NCBI GenBank assembly: GCA_949152475.1
Contig: OX424568.1
Coordinates: 24,403,667 to 24,467,666 of the forward strand
Source of the DNA: Terebella lapidaria
Lineage: Eukaryota > Annelida > Polychaeta > Terebellida > Terebellidae
Reading direction: 5' to 3'
Length of the DNA: 64,000 bases
Positions 58,400 through 64,000 of this stretch are shown here, in pieces. Each line of letters starts with the position of its first letter. Positions within the stretch are counted from its first letter, which is position 1. The translations under genes were made by a program, and so were the position numbers. The notes beneath the pieces were generated by a model. The model was not told where the DNA came from. It worked only from the letters and a program-made list of their open reading frames with translations, and did no database searches.

Positions 58400-59520
58400 T
58401 GAAAAGTTTTCATCGCGAATTCAATGTCAGGACTAAAATAATTTAAATCGCGACCAAAATCATTGAATCCGCGACCGAAATGTTAATATATAATATTCGT
58501 ACGGTGGCTGATATATGCCATAGTTTTATTTTTCAGATTTCATTTATTTATTTTTTCCAGATGGACATTCTAAAGAAAATAAAATAATTAAATTCGCGTA
58601 TATAATATTAAATACGTGTATTTAATATTAATTACGCATACTTAATGTTAAATACGCGTACTTAATATTAAATTAGCAAAAATTGGATGTGGTTATGTTG
58701 CTGTGTATGGCTTGTGAAACAAGGTATGTATCAAGCGACATGGCGCTGCAAAAAAAATAAAATATCTAACTGTCTGGTATTAAATATTAAGTACGTGTAT
58801 TTAACATTAAATACACGTATTTAATATTATATACGTGTATTTAATATTATGTACGTGTATTTAATATTTAGTACGTGTATTTAATATTAATTACACGTAT
58901 TTAACATTAAGTACGCGTATTTAATATTAAATACACGTATTTAATATTATATACACGTATTTAATATTAAGTACGCGTATGTAATATTAAGTACGCGTAT
59001 ATAACATTAAGTACGCGTATTTAACAATAAATACACGTATTTAATATTATATACACGTATTTAATATTAAGTACGCGTATTTAATATTAAGTACGTGTAT
59101 AACATGCGTCTGGAAAATATCGTAAATAAATGAAAACTAAAGAATAAAACTATGGCATATATCAGCCACTGTATATTCGCGCTGCGAATTAAATATTTTT
59201 TTAACTCCGACCAAAACATTATCGTCGCGACCAAAATCATTTTCGCTGCAGCAAAATTGTTCTCGCCGGGATTTAAATACTTGTAGCCGCGACCAGAACA
59301 TTCTCGCTGCAGCCAAAATGATTATCGCCCCGGCGAGAACTGCCATACTTGTCAAAAAGTTTTTCTCACATCAACTAAGAAGAATGGTTTTCGTTGCGAC
59401 CAAAATGTTTCAGTTGCGACAACAACTATTCTCGCTGCGACGAGAATGTTTTGGTCGTGGCGAGGATGTTTTCACTGCAGTGAAAACGTTTTGGTCGCTA
59501 CAATTAAATTCTCGATGAAA
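58400..59520. repeat. Nested inverted repeat around a 20-bp minisatellite
   Basis: Three layers. Outer: short GCGACCAAAATCATT-type units, a few on the left (58400-58490) and about ten on the right (59195-59520). Middle: inverted arms 58501-58563 and 59107-59172 beginning GTGGCTGATATATGCCAT. Inner: about twenty units of a 20-base repeat (TATTTAATATTAAGTACGCG and variants) from 58600 to 59100. The same GTGGCTGATATATGCCA end is seen at 20028. Confidence 0.88.
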
Positions 59521-59789
59521 ACTATTCAGGAAAAAACTCATTATGGTAGAAATCATCCACAGACTGTAGCGTTGAATAGAGGGTAAACTGTTATCACTAA
59601 GTGATCGACACATACAGAAGAAGAACCAAAGGTTATGTGTGCGGCCTCAGAACTTTGAGGAGCCTTGAGGATACTTGAGGATCATGTAATATTTGAACTA
59701 GTAGTTGTACACTAAACCTGTTCCTCGGCCAAAGAAAAGATCAAATGTATGCATGCCATAGATCCAATATATGAAGAACTAGACGTCAA

Positions 59790-61451
59790 GGCCTAAAGAT
59801 GCCTTGGAGGCATTTCGGTGTGATGAATAATTTATAATACTAGATATCGACGAAAATGAAAAATGTCGACAAATTTCGGGTCAAGGTCAAAGTTCATCAA
59901 TAATTCCCCATAGACATGTTTGTCTAGTGCGACGAGTCCGAATATAACGTCCGTTTCGCTCTACGACGCACCGTTTCCGAGATATCGACGAAAACGAAAA
60001 ATGCCGACTCGGCAAAAAATTTTCGGGTCAAGGTCAAAGTTCATCCATAATACCCCTTAGACATGTTTGTCTAGTGCGACGAGTCCGAAAATAACGTCCG
60101 TTTCGCTCTACGACGCACCGTTTCCGAGATATCGACGAAAACGAAAAATGCCGACTCGGCACAAAAATTTCGGGTCAAGGTCAAAGTTCATCAATAATAC
60201 CCCTTAGACATGTTTGTCTAGTGCGACGAGTCCGAAAATAACGTCCGTTTCGCTCTACGACGCACCGTTTCCGAGATATCGACGAAAACGAAAAATGCCG
60301 ACTCGGCAAAAAAATTTCGGGTCAAGGTCAAAGTTCATCAATAATTCCCCTTAGACATGTTTGTCTAGTGCGACGAGTCCGAAAATAACGTCCGTTTCGC
60401 TCTACGACGCACCGTTTCCGAGATATCGACGAAAACGAAAAATGCCGACTCGGCAAAAAAATTTCGGGTCAAGGTCAAAGTTCATCCATAATACCCCTTA
60501 GACATGTTTGTCTAGTGCGACGAGTCCGAAAATAACGTCCGTTTCGCTCTAGGACGCACCGTTTCCGAGATATCGACGAAAACGAAAAATGCCGACTCGG
60601 CAAAAAAATTTCGGGTCAAGGTCAAAGTTCATCCATAATACCCCTTAGACATATTTGTCTAGGGCGACGAGTCCGAAAATAACGTCCGTTTCGATCTACG
60701 ACGCACCGTTTCCGAGATATGCAGGATGCCTCAAGGATGACTCAGCAAAAAATTATTTCGACCTCTAGGTCAAAGGTCGTTTGAGGTATCGATCCCAAAA
60801 TCAATAGGGTTCTTCCCTGGTGATATATAAACCTCCGTGCAAAATTCTGCAACTTTTGCCTGAATATTTTTTGAGTTATCGTCCGGAAACCAAGTTCCTC
60901 GATTTCATCCTCACGGACCTCGGAGCCGGATCAAAAAAAAAAGTACACCCTAGAGATGTTTGTCTAGGGCGACGAGTCCGAAAATAACGTCCGTTTCGCT
61001 CTACGATGCACGGTTTCTGAGATATGCAGGAAGCCTCAAGGATGAATCAGCAAAAAATTATTTTGACCTCTAGGTCAAAGGTCGTTTGACGGATCGATCC
61101 CAAAATCAATAGGGTTCTTCCCTGGTGGCATATGAACCTCCATGCAGAGTTCTGCAACTATTGCATAAATATTTTCCCAGTTATCGTCCGGAAACCAAGT
61201 CTCAAAATTAGCCTTGATTTCATCCTCACGGACCTCACGGACCTCGGATCCGGCTCAAAAAGAATAGGGTTCTTCCACATATCATTTCTGACTTGTGGTG
61301 AAAATTTGACAAGGATCCGTCAAGGCAATCTAAAGTTATCGTCCGGAAACCAAAAGTGGCGGAAGAAGAAAAAAAAGAAAAAAAAAATAAATAAATAAAA
61401 AATAAAAAAAATTCTGCTAAAACCATAAAGGCATTTCTGCCGAAATGCCTT
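59790..61451. repeat. Element with a 147-bp satellite and a 310-bp satellite
   Basis: About six 147-base units (59840-60720; ATATCGACGAAAACGAAAAA, GACTCGGC, GGGTCAAGGTCAAAGTTCAT, CGACGAGTCCGAAAATAACG) are followed by about two units of roughly 310 bases (60720-61390) that share the CGACGAGTCCG part. The block is bounded by AAGATGCCTTGGAGGCATTT on the left and AAGGCATTTCTGCCGAAATG (61428 onward) on the right. These are inverted forms of one terminus and suggest a single mobile unit. Confidence 0.88.
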
Positions 61452-63229
61452 AATAAGACATGAAGTAATCGTCCGGCAGTCTGTGTGATATGATCAGTGA
61501 TGTCGATTCATGTTTGTTATAGGGGAAAGGCTTATTTTTAGGTTACCGAGCCTGTCGTTGTCCGTCCACATTTTTATCTTTGAAGTTTACAGGCGAATCT
61601 CTCTGAAAATTTGGGGGAAAAAATGCCTGAAATAATTCAATGAAAAACAATTCATTTCGATGAAAAACAACCAATTTCTAAATTTGGCAGGCAAAATTCT
61701 CAAAAAGAATTGTTCAGATATTTTTTTCAGATTTGTGTTTCAAAAACTAGTGAACTCCTAGAATGCTTCCAGATAGAGCTGATATATTGGCGCATCCCAA
61801 TTGGATATCATATATTGTGGTTTCAGTGATGGCCATGAATTTAACCTTCAATGACCTTGGAAGGTCAAAACCGGTGTTTTTTTTGTCAAAATTTTTCAAT
61901 TTTGGCCTTCTGTTGTCCAATGTTCTCTGAGTCTGTTTAGTAACCCTTTCTAAACAGATTCTGCTATGCATATGTTTGCATATTCAGAAATGCCTTTTAA
62001 TGCATAGGACTCCCCATGTACACACGAATTATGTGTAAAAGTACCATAGCTCTTGAACTGCCGGTCTGTATGTGGCGGCTATTTTGATTTTTCAATGGCG
62101 AAAAAAAATGAATCACTCTGTCTTTTTACATGAAAAAAAATGGATTTGGGCTTTTCTTTTCATAATGGGAGCTGTGCAGCGTAATCTCCTAGACCTATTC
62201 CTGAAGGAGCTTATTGGTACATTCAAATTGGGAGATATATGTAGTGAATTCAATGGCGACATATAATTGGACAGTAAGGCCAAGGTAACGAATGGGTGGC
62301 GTCCCTAGTGAGTAAATTGTGCAAACAACCGTTTGTGGTCTGTTGAATATTTCTTATTTATATATCATGTCATCTCTTGTCATGCCGTTTATTAGTGCAC
62401 TGGTTATATATAAGCGAATAACAATAGTCGTTTTTGAAGAAGACCCTGTCAATGGTTGAAGAGCGCACCAACTATAGGGGTTGGGTTTTTCAAAAGGCAT
62501 TCTGTCAGAAACTATCCGATCAACACTAAATAAACATTGTTTCAATTTATATACGATATTCCATGTGACTGGCCGATTTTTGAGGGGATTCATTGCAAAA
62601 TGTCAGAATGAGGACAGTTTTCCTATGGAAATATGTGGTGTCAGATCCAATAATTAACGCCTACAAAACTGAGAGTCAGGTTGTTTTCAATCCTATTACG
62701 AATAAATGGATCGGAGAATGGTGAATAACAGTTTTGGCTGAACACTAAGCATTTCTCCGATATCCTTCCTTAGACATTGGGCTAATCATTAAGTGCTCTA
62801 TTAAAAGTAATATTGAATCCTATATTCACTCTACTGATGCAATGTTTGATTTATTCAACAGACTCTCTGAAAGATCAATTATACCAGATGCGTCATTGTG
62901 GTTTGGTGCTTTTCAATTTATATAATTCATATATTTACAAATAAATAAATTGACTTCATGCTGTCAATCACGATATAACATTATGTAAACTCAATGAAGA
63001 AGAACTCTAAACTTGAATTACGAAATAAATTAGGATAGCATCGTCTTAGGGGCGTGGAAAGTGATCAGTATGTGATACAGTCCTTGACGAAAATATGAAT
63101 AAAATCATGTGAATATGATAACAATTTTTAAGAAGAAGCGATGTGAGTTTTGCTCAATATGGCAGGTAACTGTGAAATGTAACAAAATAAACAGCTGTTT
63201 ACAGTGAATAAACAGAGTCTCAAACACAA
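61452..63229. other. AT-rich spacer without supported gene
   Basis: No domain-bearing frame. 61800-61880 contains GACCTTGGAAGGTCAAAACC, a weak relative of the AGGTCA repeats. The frame at 62354-62593 (minus) and others are short and without features. Confidence 0.4.
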
Positions 63230-64000
63230 CGAGACAATCAGAAATTGCAGACCCTCGCCCCTTCAGATTTAGTTACTAAAATCAAAGCTGATGACCCTCA
63301 CCATTTAGACTTGGGCGATAATGGTGCATTTTTTGTCGTACGACCATTGGTCATATATCAAATGGTTGGGAATTAGCCAAAGAAAAGTGCATAAATCATG
63401 GGAGAAATAATCATTGACAAAAGTAATGATTCTTGCGATTTTTCGGTTTTGATGCTATCCTGGACCACGACCTCAATTATTGATACTGACCTCCATAACT
63501 TGATTTTTTCTGCATACTTTATTTCTATTGAATATCACCAGTGGTATCGGAATTCTACTGCTCAAAATATAACAAATCAGTGATTTCAGCTGATGACCCT
63601 TACATTGTCGACCTTGGGCGATAATAGGGAATTTGGATGGTACGGCCATCGATCATATAGTGAATGATAGGGATTTGGCTATAGAAAAATACAAAATTAA
63701 TAAGGGAAATTAATCACTAATATAAGTTATTGCAACTTTGCGATTTTTATCTTTTATCTGACCTGATATATTGAGCTGTAAAATTTCACAGCGTTTATTA
63801 CTATTATCAAGAAAACGGTTTGAAAAGATCGAAACTGGCTTCACAACATGGTCTTGAATCTCACAACACCCGAGGTCAGAAAATCGTGACCCCCACGCCC
63901 CCCCCCCCCCCCCCACCCCCAAGTTTTCGACATTGGGCGATAATGAAGAGTTTTCATCGTACAACCATCCGCCGTAGACCATATGATCGGGAATTGGTCA
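63230..64000 (+). repeat. Third locus of the GGGCGATAATGG dispersed repeat
   Basis: It starts with GCAGACCCTCGCCCCTTCAG and runs to the window end in the same orientation as the copy at 18.7-20.0 kb. Modules begin near 63300, 63605 and 63935. A C-tract of about 19 bases at about 63897-63914 interrupts the last module. Confidence 0.88.

Overview
The window is nuclear DNA of an animal, most probably a marine invertebrate such as a mollusc, amphioxus or hemichordate; the sequence does not decide between these. The reasons are AT-rich DNA with few and short open frames, spliced genes with GT-AG borders, remnants of metazoan retroelements (a reverse transcriptase of Penelope-like aspect, Ty3/gypsy, BEL/Pao) and DNA transposons, and a very large share of tandem and inverted repeats. 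There are no bacterial operons, ribosome binding sites or CRISPR arrays.

Layout. 1-9715: a SAM-like/HECT-like ubiquitin-ligase-type gene (exons near 2215-2241, 2825 to about 4050, and 8823-9715, the last with a frameshift). It is embedded in a palindrome with arms of more than 2.4 kb, and the right arm is itself split by a reverse transcriptase element. 9748-12090: a 95-bp satellite interrupted by a 1401-bp transposon with TTAA target duplication. 12798-14113 (minus): a decayed integrase-type transposase gene with one intron. 14140-20135: satellites carrying nuclear-receptor-like and RFX-like motifs, plus hairpins. 20394-31806 (minus): nine phase-compatible exons that I read as one alpha-helical, armadillo/HEAT-like protein, with transposons in its introns. 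32280-37550: an inverted copy of the 18.7-20 kb repeat family, then a deleted gypsy element. 38270-44110: a second large palindrome around a 71/60-bp array. 45350-48336: a promoter-like region, a 31-bp minisatellite and an intact BEL/Pao-type gag ORF without pol. 51084-61451: a run of inverted-repeat elements, several built around minisatellites (21, 42, 20 and 147 bp units), with one candidate host exon at 53641-53739. 63230-64000: another copy of the 18.7-20 kb repeat family.

Two host-type genes are supported best: the HECT-like gene (probably damaged) and the minus-strand helical-repeat gene. The gag ORF is the only long intact retroelement frame. Most long frames in 51-54 kb are translations of tandem repeats and are not genes. 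The most striking property of the window is the recurrent pattern of inverted repeats flanking minisatellites, together with long palindromes that could make double-stranded RNA.
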